Source: CAIOZW01 sp049317725
GTDB lineage: Bacteria > Acidobacteriota > Blastocatellia > RBC074
Length of the DNA stretch: 19,026 bases
Assembly: GCA_049317725.1 (NCBI GenBank)
Contig: JBMOHS010000071.1
Location: forward strand, 1-19,026
Direction: 5' to 3'
Positions 7,971 to 16,532 of this stretch are shown piece after piece. The notes beneath the pieces were generated by a model. It did no database searches. It was not told where the DNA came from and saw nothing but the letters and a program-made list of their open reading frames with translations. Position numbers and translations under genes: made by a program. How positions within the stretch are numbered: the first letter of the stretch is position 1; every line of letters begins with the position of its first letter.

Positions 7971-10900
7971 ATGAGGCGAGATCCACAGTTGGGATGGAAG
8001 AGAAGCTCGAAGAAGCTTTCTGGACGGATCGCACAAATCGGGAGGGCTGCGCTCGTCGTTGGGTTGGTGGGGTGGCTTGCTGGGGAACCCTTGATCAAGG
8101 GAAGAGTCGCCTTCGGACAGATTCTGGCGCTCCCTGGGCAAGACCAGGATCCCGGGCGCCAGCGTGCCGAGCTGGCGGCTGAGATCGCTGCGCGACGGGA
8201 AGAGGCAGCGCGGCTGGGACGGCCGACGGAAGCCGCCGACCATTTTCGTCAACTGGAAGGACGGGTTCGGGAGGAGGGGCTTCTTCCCGTCATTGTTCGT
8301 GTCCGGGCGATATTTCAGCCGGAACCTACCCTGCAGCGTGCGGTCGAGGTCGAAGCGCAGCGCACGCTCATTACGGAGGCACAACAGGACGTCGTTGAGT
8401 CCCTGGTGGGCTATGACCCCGTTTCTATCAAACGCTTCGAGTTCATCCCCTACATGGTTGTCTGGGTCAATGGAACAGGGCTGGCATCGCTCCGTTCCGA
8501 CCAGGGAGTGCTCGATGTGCAAGAGGATCTGCTCTCCCCGATGTCACTCAGCCAGAGCACCGAGTTGATTGGTGCGACCCGACTCGCCACTGCGGGAGTG
8601 ACCGGCCAGGGCCAGACCGTTGCGATTCTCGATTCCGGGGTCGATAAGACCCATCCATTTCTTGCGGACAAGGTCGTCGCGGAGGCCTGCTTTTCGACCA
8701 ATGCCACGGCCAATTCGATCTCGTCGCTCTGCCCTGGTGGCGTGACCTCCACGACGACACCAGACTCAGGCCTCCCCTGCGGGTTGACGGGTGTTGGATG
8801 CGAGCATGGCACTCACGTCGCTGGGATCGTCGCCGGGAAGGGAACTACCTTTTCGGGGGTAGCTCGCGATGCGAAGTTGATTGCGGTCCAAGTCTTCTCC
8901 CGTCTTGACAACCCTTCGAGCTGTCAGGGAAACAGACCCTCTTGTGTCGTCTCGTATGATTCCGACATTATCCGCGCCCTCGAAGAGGTCTACCGCTTGC
9001 GGACCCTCCATTCGATTGCCGCGGTCAACCTCAGTCTGGGAGGCGGGCAGTTCTCTTCCAACTGTGACCGTGCGGAAGGGGCGATGAAGGCGGCGATCGA
9101 CCTGCTGCGCGGGGCGGGGATTGCCAGTGTTGTCGCCTCTGGCAACAGCAGTTATACCGACGCGCTCAGTTCTCCCGCCTGCATCTCGACGGCAATCAGC
9201 GTTGGCTCAACGAGTGATACCACTGGTCAAGTTTCGAGATTTTCGAACACTGCCTCATTTCTTCACCTCTTGGCGCCCGGAGAGGGCATCATCTCTTCGG
9301 TTCCTGGAGCGCGCTACGGGAGCGCCAGTGGTACGTCGATGGCGGCACCGCACGTTGCCGGGGCTTGGGCGCTTGCACGACAAGCAGCCCCCACTGCCAA
9401 TGTGACCCAGATCCTCGAAGCGATGACGAGCACTGGGGTGGCGGTCACCGACACTCGCGTCAACCTGACCAAGCCCCGCCTGCAGATCGATGCGGCCGTC
9501 GATCTCTTACGCACAGGCTCTTCGACTTCTGACAGACCCCAGGCGCCCACTACGCTTACGGCGACCGCTCGCGGCGAATCGCAGATCGACCTTTCCTGGC
9601 AGGACCGCTCGACCAACGAGACTGGCTTTCGCATTCGGCGGCAGAATGGCGGGACAGGATCTTGGCTGACGGTGGCGACGGTCGCGGCGAATCAAACGAC
9701 CTGGAGCAACACACGTCTTGTCACCGGGGTGACGTACAAGTATCAAGTGGTTGCGTTCAATGCGCAGGGAGAATCTCCGCCTTCCAATGAAGCGAGTGCA
9801 ACGACCGCGACCACCCTTCCCTCGGCACCGACAGGCTTGACCGCGGCGACCGTCTCCGGCACGCAGATCGACCTTGCCTGGCGGGACAATGCTGGCAACG
9901 AGACCGGATTTCGCATCGAGCGTCGTGGCGCCGACAGCAGCCAATGGACGGAGGTCGGCACGGTGGCACAGAACGTAACCGTTTTTCGCAATACCGGTCT
10001 CGCCACCGGGGCCACGTACCTCTATCGTGTCTTGGCCTACAATGCGGCGGGAAACTCACCGCCTTCGAACGAGGTCAGCGCGACACTCCCCACTGCACCG
10101 CTGGCACCAAGCAATCTGGCCGCGCGTGCGACCAGCTCCACCCAGATCGAATTGACGTGGCGTGACAATGCGTCCAACGAATCCGGCTTCAGCCTTGAAC
10201 GGAAGACCGGAACGACGGGTGGCTGGAGTGAGGTCGCTCGCCTCTCTCCCAACACCACCCAAGTGGTCAATCGGGGGCTGCGTGCCGGAACGGTCTATGT
10301 CTATCGACTGCGTGCCTTCAATTCAGCGGGATTTTCTGCTTGGTCCAATGAGGCAACGCCGACCACCGGCGGAGGAAGCGGTGGCGGGACGGTGGCGCAA
10401 CCATCCTTGAGTGCGCCAAGCTCTCTCCAAGTGACCGCGCTCTCGGTCGACCGGGTCGGTCTCGCTTGGCTCGACAATACCACGCAAGAGACGGGGCTCA
10501 TCGTCCAACGTCGGGCGGACGGGGAGACCACTTGGAACCAAGTCGCCAATCTCCCGCCGAATACGACCAGCCACGAGGAGGCGGGGCTCGTTTCCGGGGC
10601 GCTCCAGTTCTACCGGGTTCTGGCAGTCGATCGGGCCGGAACCCAAGCCGCTTCCGAGCCGGTGGCCGTCCGTTTGCCAACGATTCCATTCCGCCCCCTC
10701 ACCAACGAGGAGGTTCACCAGACGACGGTGGATGGCCGGCAGAGTCTCTACTATCGGCTCTACATTCCCGAGGGAACGACTCGGCTTCTCGTGCAGACGA
10801 GGGGGAGTGGAGATGTCGATCTCTACCTCCGCCCTGGCTCACAACCGACCCAGTCGACCTTTCTCTGTCGTTCCATCTCCTTCACCTCCAATGAACTGTG

Positions 10901-11102
10901 CATGGTTTCGTCTCCCACGGCGGGAGATTGGCACATCATGGTCTACGGGTATGCAAGGGGAAGCAGCTCGTTTCTAGTGACGGCCACCCATGCGGGAGGC
11001 ACCACGCTGCTCCCGGCGCAGTCGCTGCCGCTCGCACTGATCCACTCCGACGAGGCAGATAACCAAGGACCTCCCGACTCAGCACGCCGTCCACCGCGGT
11101 GA
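7971..11102 (+). CDS. Secreted subtilisin-like serine protease (S8) with four FN3 domains and a PPC domain
   Basis: Exported endopeptidase of 1043 aa. A basic, hydrophobic signal (residues 1 to about 50) is followed by a propeptide-like region to about 195. The S8 catalytic domain (about 200-515) has Asp221 in ILDSGVD, His279 in CEHGTHVAGIVAG, oxyanion Asn392 in ASGN and Ser456 in SGTSMAAPHVAG. Eight cysteines lie in it (240, 254, 270, 277, 318, 325, 365, 404), suggesting disulfides and extracellular action. Four fibronectin type III domains follow (about 523-904), with a GGGSGGG linker before the fourth. A bacterial pre-peptidase C-terminal domain (about 908-1007) contains SGDVDLYLRPG. A short Pro-rich tail ends it. 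The frame opens 22 codons earlier, but ATG 7971 has GGAG at 7960-7963. A nested hairpin lies upstream and another hairpin downstream. The natural substrate is unknown. Confidence 0.93.
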   Translation: MRRDPQLGWKRSSKKLSGRIAQIGRAALVVGLVGWLAGEPLIKGRVAFGQILALPGQDQDPGRQRAELAAEIAARREEAARLGRPTEAADHFRQLEGRVREEGLLPVIVRVRAIFQPEPTLQRAVEVEAQRTLITEAQQDVVESLVGYDPVSIKRFEFIPYMVVWVNGTGLASLRSDQGVLDVQEDLLSPMSLSQSTELIGATRLATAGVTGQGQTVAILDSGVDKTHPFLADKVVAEACFSTNATANSISSLCPGGVTSTTTPDSGLPCGLTGVGCEHGTHVAGIVAGKGTTFSGVARDAKLIAVQVFSRLDNPSSCQGNRPSCVVSYDSDIIRALEEVYRLRTLHSIAAVNLSLGGGQFSSNCDRAEGAMKAAIDLLRGAGIASVVASGNSSYTDALSSPACISTAISVGSTSDTTGQVSRFSNTASFLHLLAPGEGIISSVPGARYGSASGTSMAAPHVAGAWALARQAAPTANVTQILEAMTSTGVAVTDTRVNLTKPRLQIDAAVDLLRTGSSTSDRPQAPTTLTATARGESQIDLSWQDRSTNETGFRIRRQNGGTGSWLTVATVAANQTTWSNTRLVTGVTYKYQVVAFNAQGESPPSNEASATTATTLPSAPTGLTAATVSGTQIDLAWRDNAGNETGFRIERRGADSSQWTEVGTVAQNVTVFRNTGLATGATYLYRVLAYNAAGNSPPSNEVSATLPTAPLAPSNLAARATSSTQIELTWRDNASNESGFSLERKTGTTGGWSEVARLSPNTTQVVNRGLRAGTVYVYRLRAFNSAGFSAWSNEATPTTGGGSGGGTVAQPSLSAPSSLQVTALSVDRVGLAWLDNTTQETGLIVQRRADGETTWNQVANLPPNTTSHEEAGLVSGALQFYRVLAVDRAGTQAASEPVAVRLPTIPFRPLTNEEVHQTTVDGRQSLYYRLYIPEGTTRLLVQTRGSGDVDLYLRPGSQPTQSTFLCRSISFTSNELCMVSSPTAGDWHIMVYGYARGSSSFLVTATHAGGTTLLPAQSLPLALIHSDEADNQGPPDSARRPPR
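9537..10682 (+). repeat. Four tandem FN3-domain coding units inside the protease gene
   Basis: Units of about 90-100 codons begin near 9537, 9822, 10101 and 10410. The protein pattern recurs as APxxLTA, then QIDLxWxDN, NETGFxIxR, and near the end YxYxVxAxNxxGxSxxSNE. Units one to three are most alike and unit four has diverged. This is internal domain duplication within one gene, not a mobile or intergenic repeat. Confidence 0.8.
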
Positions 11103-11125
11103 CGTGCCTCTCAACTGTTCCAAAC

Positions 11126-11153
11126 GGAGGCGCGCGCGGTTCAGCGCGCCTCC
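11126..11153 (+). terminator. GC-rich hairpin downstream of the protease gene
   Basis: GGAGGCGCGC (11126-11135) pairs perfectly with GCGCGCCTCC (11144-11153) across an 8-nt loop, 24 nt after the protease stop. There is no U-tract, so it is either a U-less intrinsic terminator or a 3'-end stabilising stem. It probably separates the protease from the following MFS gene. Confidence 0.5.
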
Positions 11154-11237
11154 CGCTGGACTTCTCCGCTTCTTGACGATAGCATTCAGCCCCCACTGTC
11201 CAGGGTGGGTTTCGCATCTGGTACAGAATGATCAGTC

Positions 11238-11243
11238 AAGGAG
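11238..11243 (+). promoter_or_regulatory. Shine-Dalgarno site deciding the start of the second MFS gene
   Basis: AAGGAG sits 8 nt before ATG 11252, whereas the in-frame ATG at 11228 lies upstream of it and has no such site. This makes 11252 the better start. Confidence 0.7.
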
Positions 11244-11251
11244 ATGTCCTG

Positions 11252-12637
11252 ATGAAGACGAGCCTCCCGCAGGCCACGGCTGGAAGTGTCCCTCTGGCCG
11301 ATCGAACGCGCCGCCGGATCCACCGGCGGATCATGCCCTACCTCCTGCTCCTCTATTTTATTGCCTTCCTCGATCGGACCAATGTCAGTATCGCCGCGCT
11401 CCAGATGAAGAATGACCCCCTTCTCGGCTTCTCCGACGCCGTGATCGGGACGGGAGCCGGCATCTTCTTCCTTGGCTATTTTCTATTGGAAATTCCTGGG
11501 TCGTTGATCGTCGAGAATTGGAGTGCCCGCAAGTGGATCGCTCGCATCATGATCTCTTGGGGAGTGGTCGCATCCCTCATGGGGCTGATCGGAACCTCTT
11601 GGTTGCCTTGGGGCAGCACGATCGATCAGTTTTATGTCTTACGGTTCGTCCTGGGGGCAGCGGAAGCGGGGTTCTTTCCTGGCGTGATCGTCTATCTGAC
11701 GCACTGGTTTCGGGCTGAGGATCGAGCGCGGGCGAAGGCCAGTTTTCTGATTGGCATTCCCATCGCGACGATCATTGGAGTCCCGCTCTCACGTTTGATC
11801 ATGGAGAACGTCACGTGGTGGGGATGGCCCGGGTGGCGTTGGGTCTTCATTCTCGAAGGGCTGCCGTCGATTCTCCTGGGGGTGACGACGATCTTTCTCC
11901 TCACAGATCGGCCGGAGCAGGCGAAGTGGCTCCCGGCAGAGGAGAAGGAGTGGATTGTCACCGAACTGGCCCGTGAGCGGGCCGAGAAGTTGGCAGCAGG
12001 CGAGTCCTCGATCTGGCACGGGCTCGCGCGGGCTTTTCGAACTCCGCAGACCTATCTCCTCGCGACCATCTATCTCTTCGTCGTGACAGGGTATTACGGA
12101 TTGACCTTCTTTCTTCCCTCGATCACGGCGAAGATGGAGGGCACCTCGATTCTCACCCAGACGATCGTCACCATGCTCCCCTACATCTGCGGATTTGGCG
12201 CGATGCTCCTCAACGGCGCCCATTCCGATCGGACGGGCGAGCGGCGCTGGCATACTGCTTGGCCGATCTGGTTGGGGGCCGTCGCGATGGGCTTGAGCAT
12301 CCTCACCGGGGACTCGCTGGCGCTGACGATCACGTTTCTCTGTCTGGTCGGGGTTGGCGTGCACGCCTATCTCCCCGTCTTCTGGACTTGGCCGAGCACG
12401 TTTCTGACCACCTCCGCCGCGGCGACGGCGATTGGGTTGATCAACTCGGTGGGAAATCTCGGCGGATATCTGGGGCCGAAGGTGGTGGGGATGCTCAGCG
12501 AGCGAAGTGGCAGCTACAGCTTTGGTCTCTGGTTTCTTGCGGTCTGTATTCTGATCGGGGGGCTCTTCTCCTTGCTGCTTCCAGGAAGAGGCGCTGCCGT
12601 CAGGTCCAGCCGTTCCCCGGTGCGAGGGGCTCGCTAG
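11252..12637 (+). CDS. MFS transporter, anion:cation symporter family (tartrate/phthalate-permease-like)
   Basis: Inner-membrane permease of 461 aa with the 12-helix pattern. Helix 1 contains YFIAFLDRTNVSIAAL (about 35-50), and GYFLLEIPGSLIVENWSARKWIARIM (75-100) is the helix 2/3 region characteristic of this family, whose members carry organic anions such as tartrate, phthalate or hydroxyphenylacetate. The helix 4 region reads FVLGAAEAGFFPGVIVYLTHWF and a cytoplasmic loop DRPEQAKWLPAEEKEWI separates the halves. It is a different subgroup from the MFS protein at 3751-5028 and not a recent copy. The DUF4345 gene begins 15 nt after its stop, so the two are likely co-transcribed. The substrate cannot be assigned. 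No convincing promoter was seen in 11154-11251. Confidence 0.9.
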   Translation: MKTSLPQATAGSVPLADRTRRRIHRRIMPYLLLLYFIAFLDRTNVSIAALQMKNDPLLGFSDAVIGTGAGIFFLGYFLLEIPGSLIVENWSARKWIARIMISWGVVASLMGLIGTSWLPWGSTIDQFYVLRFVLGAAEAGFFPGVIVYLTHWFRAEDRARAKASFLIGIPIATIIGVPLSRLIMENVTWWGWPGWRWVFILEGLPSILLGVTTIFLLTDRPEQAKWLPAEEKEWIVTELARERAEKLAAGESSIWHGLARAFRTPQTYLLATIYLFVVTGYYGLTFFLPSITAKMEGTSILTQTIVTMLPYICGFGAMLLNGAHSDRTGERRWHTAWPIWLGAVAMGLSILTGDSLALTITFLCLVGVGVHAYLPVFWTWPSTFLTTSAAATAIGLINSVGNLGGYLGPKVVGMLSERSGSYSFGLWFLAVCILIGGLFSLLLPGRGAAVRSSRSPVRGAR

Positions 12638-12652
12638 CCTTCAGGAGAGAAT

Positions 12653-13015
12653 GTGGATCCGAGCCACCTCATCGCCAATTTTGGTGCATTTCTCACGATG
12701 GGCCTTGGCCTCCTCGGGCTCTTTGCGCCCGCCAAAGTAGCGGACTTCACCAGTCTCTCACCTGCAGGACTAAACGGCAAATCGGAGATTCGGGCGACCT
12801 ATGGGGGCCTCTTTACCGCGATGGGCGTGTCGTGTCTGGCGACCCAAGCGGAGGGAGTATTTCTGACCGTCGGGGTGGCTTGGATTGGCGCAGCAATCGG
12901 TCGATCGTGGTCTGTCGTCGTCGATCGGAACTTCTCATCGAAGAATCTGGGCGGCGTCGCCTTCGAATGCTCGATCGGACTGTTGTTGACCGCTCCGGTG
13001 TGGTCTCCGCGCTAG
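12653..13015 (+). CDS. Small integral membrane protein, DUF4345 family
   Basis: Membrane protein of 120 aa with four predicted hydrophobic helices: about residues 6-25, 48-64, 66-82 and 100-116. The GKSEIRATYGGLFTAMG stretch (42-58) and a late Glu in NLGGVAFECSIGLLL match DUF4345, a family with no assigned activity. Translation begins with GTG, supported by AGGAG at 12643-12647 with 5-nt spacing; the ATG two bases upstream is out of frame. It follows the MFS gene by 15 nt and probably shares its mRNA. A hairpin lies between it and the convergent radical SAM gene. Confidence 0.75.
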   Translation: MDPSHLIANFGAFLTMGLGLLGLFAPAKVADFTSLSPAGLNGKSEIRATYGGLFTAMGVSCLATQAEGVFLTVGVAWIGAAIGRSWSVVVDRNFSSKNLGGVAFECSIGLLLTAPVWSPR

Positions 13016-13063
13016 CCATTCAGGTCTGTGGACGAGATGTCCTGGGCCCTGCGGTGGGGCAGT

Positions 13064-13082
13064 CTGCCTCCAGAGGAGGCAG
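13064..13082. terminator. Hairpin between convergent genes
   Basis: CTGCCTCC (13064-13071) pairs with GGAGGCAG (13075-13082) around an AGA loop, in the 87-nt gap between the stop codons of the DUF4345 gene (+) and the radical SAM gene (-). The location suits a bidirectional terminator, although neither side has a U-tract. Confidence 0.4.
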
Positions 13083-13102
13083 TGCAGCTCGCCGGTGCGG
13101 CC

Positions 13103-14152
13103 TCAGCTTGGACGGCCCGTCAGTTGGACCAGTGGGATCTCTGCTCCGAGCACCTCTTCGTGGAAAGCGTCACAACCAAGGCAGTAGTTGCGGTACTTCC
13201 GGCCATCGGAGAGGGTGACCGTCGAGGCTTCGAGAAACTTCTCCATCGACCATCCGTACTGAATCCCCATCCGCTCGGGATGGCCCATCGAGAGAGCTTC
13301 GTAGACAGGATGACCGACCAGTCGTTCGAGGATCTGCTCCAGCGGCTCCTCGACGAGATTGCCGATCGGTCGCTTTGTTTTGAGGCAGCACGGATAGACG
13401 TTCCCGTTGGGCTCGACGCTGACCTCAGATCCCTTGTAGCGGTATTGCAGGAAATGCTGGGCTCCAGACCAGCGAGCGCAGAAGTTGTCCTCCAGCGTCG
13501 CCTTGGAGAGGCCATTCGTCCAGGCACGTCCTCTCGGCCAGAGCGGGCCGATCCAACGCTCTTCTGTCGCACCAAAGAAATGAAAGGATCGATCTTCGAG
13601 TGAGCGGCTCCTCTCCGTTGGGTTCTGCCGCAAAGGATCGAGCTTCATCCCACGGGACTCGAAGAGGCGGGTCAGGGTTTCGACCTGTCGAGTCCGCGCT
13701 TCTTCTGCTTCGAGCCCTTGGTGATACGCGTCGATTCCCGAGACGGAGATCTGCCAGACGTGGCGTTCCAACAGTTGATCAAGGATCTGCTCAGTCAGCA
13801 GATCCCCGGTCGTCTGGACGATCAGCTTGACGCGCCCGGCATAGCGAGCGAAGAGTCGCTCCAGGGCCTTGTAGAGAACGGGCTCTCTCACTGCGTCCAG
13901 GAGAACTTCGCCGCCTGCCAGGACGATCCGTCCAATCTCCTCCTGCGCCTTCCCCGTGACCGGATCGATCTGGCTTGGATCGAGATAGGTCATCTGTTCT
14001 GGAAAGTGGTCGATGATGCGCGGGTGCAGCGAGATGCTCTCTTCCAGCACTGAGCGGAGCGACTCCCCCCTGTATGGGCGAAATCGATCGTCATAGCAGT
14101 GACGGCAAGTTCGATGGCAGAGAAATGTAACGACATAGTAGATTGATTCCAT
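13103..14152 (-). CDS. Radical SAM protein with SPASM-like C-terminal cysteines
   Basis: Predicted 4Fe-4S radical S-adenosylmethionine enzyme of 349 aa. The cluster motif is CHRTCRHC (Cys12, Cys16, Cys19; CX3CX2C), and LAGGEVLL (78-85) is the SAM-binding GGE motif. The C-terminal third has Cys225, CC at 255-256 in VEPNGNVYPCCLKTKRPIGNL style, and CLGC at 324-327, a SPASM/twitch-like pattern for auxiliary clusters. SPASM enzymes modify peptides, proteins or small molecules; which applies here is unknown, and no precursor peptide was found. ATG 14152 has AGGAG at 14159-14163 (6-nt spacing) and starts right before the core motif; the frame opens 28 codons earlier without good reason to use it. 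It follows the flavoprotein gene by 26 nt, so the two likely form an operon. Confidence 0.88.
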   Translation of the reverse strand: MESIYYVVTFLCHRTCRHCYDDRFRPYRGESLRSVLEESISLHPRIIDHFPEQMTYLDPSQIDPVTGKAQEEIGRIVLAGGEVLLDAVREPVLYKALERLFARYAGRVKLIVQTTGDLLTEQILDQLLERHVWQISVSGIDAYHQGLEAEEARTRQVETLTRLFESRGMKLDPLRQNPTERSRSLEDRSFHFFGATEERWIGPLWPRGRAWTNGLSKATLEDNFCARWSGAQHFLQYRYKGSEVSVEPNGNVYPCCLKTKRPIGNLVEEPLEQILERLVGHPVYEALSMGHPERMGIQYGWSMEKFLEASTVTLSDGRKYRNYCLGCDAFHEEVLGAEIPLVQLTGRPS

Positions 14153-14178
14153 GGCATTCTCCTGGAGATGGAAGCTGG

Positions 14179-15711
14179 CTAACGTCGTTGCCAAGCGAGC
14201 CAGCGCCGCAGAAGGCGACGCTGGCGAGGCCCCCATTGGGCAAGGCTGTACTGGTCAGCGATGCGCCGGATGGCCTCTGCCTGCGTCGGGTAGGGGAAGA
14301 TGGTCTTGGCGAGACTCTTGATGGAAAGCCCCCCGGTCATCGCTACCGCGATCGTCGCGAGGAGATCCCCGGCGTGGCGTGCCGCAATTGAGGCCCCAAC
14401 GATCTTTCCCGTCCGGCGATGGATGTGGAGGCGGACGCGCCCCTCTGCCTCCCCATCGAGCAGCGCGCGATCATTGTGACATAGATCCTCTGTTCGCGTC
14501 TCGATCTGCGCTGGATCGAGTTCCTGCCCATTTGGTCCGAGATGCGCAATCTCCGGGTCCGTGTAGGTGCAACGGGGAATGAGTAGTCGGCTGACCCGCT
14601 CACGCCCAGCAAAGAGGGCGTTGCGGATGGCGATCCGCGCCATGGCGTCGGCCGCATGGGTCAATTTGTTCGCTGAACAGACATCGCCAGCGGCATAGAC
14701 ACGGTCGTTGCTCGTTTGGAGAAAGTCGTTGACCTGGACGCCGGCCGTGGTGAAGGCGATTCCCGCCTGCTCCAGCCCCAGTCCTTCGAGGTTGGGGGAT
14801 CGCCCCGTGGCCACGAGAATCGTGTCGCATTCGAGTTGGACAGTCTGGCCGTCAGCCTGCGAGGCGAGGTGGACGACGCGCTGGCCCTCCGCACTCCGCT
14901 CGATTCGATCTGCCCGGACGCCGAGATGGAGGCTGACTCCTTCACGGCGGAGTTGATCGGCAAGAATTTGGCTGATCTCCGGATCTTCGCGGGCCAGGAT
15001 CTGGGGTTGGGAGTCGACCAACGCGACTTGGCTGCCAAACCGTCGGAAAGCCTGGGCGAGTTCACAGCCAACTGGTCCAGCCCCGAGGACCACCAATTGA
15101 CTGGGGAGAGTCGTCCGGCCGAAGATCGTTTCATTGGTCTCATAGCCCGCTGCCTCCAATCCGGGAATGGCGGGAATCGTCGGACGTCCCCCGGTTGCGA
15201 CAATCGCTCGCGAAAACCGCAGCCGGTGTCCACCGACCTCGACCGTCTCCCGATTGAGAAAACGGGCTTCCCCGAGGTGGACTTCGACGCCATAGGTCGT
15301 AGTGAAACGCTCGACTGAATCGTGCTCACTAATCCGTGCGCGCACCTGCCGCAGGCGTTGCATCACTGCTCCAAAATCGACCGTGGGCTCCTGAGCCCAG
15401 CGCCCCCCAAAGCGCTCTCCATTCCGTTGGTCATAGATGGCCCGGGCTGCCCGCAGGATCGCCTTTGAAGGGACACAGCCGAACGTCAGGCAGTCTCCTC
15501 CCAGCAAGGCCCGCTCGATCAGGGCCACCTTCGCTCCAAACATCCCAGCTCCTCCGGCGCTGACCAATCCTGCTGCCCCCGCTCCAATCACGACCAGGTT
15601 GTATCTGCCCGTCGGTTCAGGGTTGCGATATGTCGCTGGGTGGCAGTGGCGGATCAGTTGGTTGTCCTCCTCCGAGTCGCTGCTCAATCCCCTCCGCCAA
15701 TTCTCCTCCAT
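14179..15711 (-). CDS. MerA/Lpd-like FAD-dependent pyridine nucleotide-disulfide oxidoreductase
   Basis: Flavoprotein of 510 aa. FAD-binding GAGAAG (43-48) is followed by the redox-active disulfide in GGDCLTFGCVPSK (Cys74, Cys79). The NAD(P)H-binding motif is VVLGAGPVGCELAQAF (207-222), a second FAD motif is YAAGDVC (339-345), and the dimerisation domain contains TDPEIAHLG (384-392) and FPYPTQAEA (472-480), where lipoamide dehydrogenases have a catalytic His in place of the Tyr. This fits the broad mercuric-reductase-like group. An N-terminal heavy-metal domain and the C-terminal Cys pair of true mercuric reductase are absent, so mercury reduction is not supported. The start has GGAGG at 15718-15722. 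It is the first gene of a two-gene unit with the radical SAM protein and might supply electrons to it, which is inference. Confidence 0.88.
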   Translation of the reverse strand: MEENWRRGLSSDSEEDNQLIRHCHPATYRNPEPTGRYNLVVIGAGAAGLVSAGGAGMFGAKVALIERALLGGDCLTFGCVPSKAILRAARAIYDQRNGERFGGRWAQEPTVDFGAVMQRLRQVRARISEHDSVERFTTTYGVEVHLGEARFLNRETVEVGGHRLRFSRAIVATGGRPTIPAIPGLEAAGYETNETIFGRTTLPSQLVVLGAGPVGCELAQAFRRFGSQVALVDSQPQILAREDPEISQILADQLRREGVSLHLGVRADRIERSAEGQRVVHLASQADGQTVQLECDTILVATGRSPNLEGLGLEQAGIAFTTAGVQVNDFLQTSNDRVYAAGDVCSANKLTHAADAMARIAIRNALFAGRERVSRLLIPRCTYTDPEIAHLGPNGQELDPAQIETRTEDLCHNDRALLDGEAEGRVRLHIHRRTGKIVGASIAARHAGDLLATIAVAMTGGLSIKSLAKTIFPYPTQAEAIRRIADQYSLAQWGPRQRRLLRRWLAWQRR

Positions 15712-15873
15712 CTCTCTCCTCCCGCTCCCTAAGGCCAGCCTCCAAAGAGAAAAGGCGAAGCGGAACTCGATCGCTCCTCCTCGCCTCTTCTCGCTCCCTC
15801 TTTTTGGGTAAGGAGCAACTCTCCTCTCCCCAAGGGCTGTTCATTCCATCGCCGGTCGGCTCCTTCCCGATCG

Positions 15874-16191
15874 TTACTTCTTCTTTGGTGGAACAACCGA
15901 CTCTTTACAAGCCTTGCTGACCCGGAATTTGACGACTGTCTTGGCTGGAATCTTGATCTCCTCGCCAGTCGATGGATTGCGCCCCTTGCGCGCCTTGCGT
16001 GACGCCTTGTAGAGCTTGCCAATCCCTGGCAGTGTGAACGCGCCCGCCTTCTTCGTCTGGGCCGTCGCCACCGAGGCCAACTCGTCGAGAATCTCGTTGG
16101 CGGCTTTCTTCGTCATCTCGAATTTCTCGGCCAGATGGGCCGCCAATTCACTCTTTGTCATCTGTTTGACTGCCGCTTTTGTTGCTGCCAT
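15874..16191 (-). CDS. HU/IHF-family DNA-binding protein
   Basis: Small basic nucleoid protein of 105 aa that bends DNA as a dimer. MTKSELAAHLAEKFEMTKKAANEILDELAS (about 11-40) is the helical dimer body, and KARKGRNPSTGEEIKIPA (67-84) contains the HU signature in the DNA-gripping arm. KTVVKFRVSKACKE and a PPKKK tail end it. It is about 15 residues longer than classic HU because of a basic N-terminal lead and C-terminal tail. ATG 16191 is supported by AGGAGG at 16201-16206. The frame stays open upstream, but that part lacks conserved features and is probably not translated. Whether it is HU or IHF-like cannot be decided here. Confidence 0.92.
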   Translation of the reverse strand: MAATKAAVKQMTKSELAAHLAEKFEMTKKAANEILDELASVATAQTKKAGAFTLPGIGKLYKASRKARKGRNPSTGEEIKIPAKTVVKFRVSKACKESVVPPKKK

Positions 16192-16333
16192 GTTCCTGTT
16201 CCTCCTCTGGTTCGGGCAGGCGCTCTCCGCTTGCCCTCGCGATATGAATCGATTTAAGTTTGATGAGGGGAGGGGCGCCTCCGAGGCGTCATCGATCTTC
16301 TCTCCCTTCTCTCCGCGGCAAGCTTCATCCTCT

Positions 16334-16369
16334 TTCGCAGGAGCCGCCGGCTTCGCAGGGGCCGCCGGT
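16334..16369. repeat. 18-bp tandem duplication upstream of the HU gene
   Basis: Two adjacent units, 16334-16351 and 16352-16369, match at 16 of 18 bases (TTCGCAGGAGCCGCCGGC and TTCGCAGGGGCCGCCGGT). On the minus strand, in frame with HU, they would read as a Pro-Ala-Lys repeat, but no start signal supports translation there. Confidence 0.6.
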
Positions 16370-16532
16370 CCACCCGAACGTCTACCAGACATTCGCTTCG
16401 TCTTGCCTGGAGTAGAGCAGCCACCAAGAAAGTTCATCCACCAGCAGTTGCCATTGCGTGAGAAGGACCGACTTTCTCCAAGAGCGCCAGATGCCTCTTT
16501 CCGCATCTGTGTGTTGTGTCCATCGGGGAGGG

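Noticed and set aside
9537..10682. Tandem repeat that could be a mobile or CRISPR-like array
   Set aside because: The repetition is at protein-domain level (FN3 modules of 90-100 residues) and in frame within the protease gene, with no short constant repeats or spacers.
11173..11201. TTGACG as a -35 box for the second MFS gene
   Set aside because: The sequence 17 bp downstream is CTGTCC, which does not resemble a -10 box, so no promoter is called.
11228..11251. Earlier ATG start for the second MFS gene
   Set aside because: It lacks a ribosome site, and the AAGGAG at 11238-11243 lies inside this extension and points to ATG 11252.
14179..15711. True mercuric reductase (merA)
   Set aside because: The redox motif GGDCLTFGCVPSK fits, but the C-terminal vicinal cysteines, the N-terminal heavy-metal domain and any other mer gene are absent.
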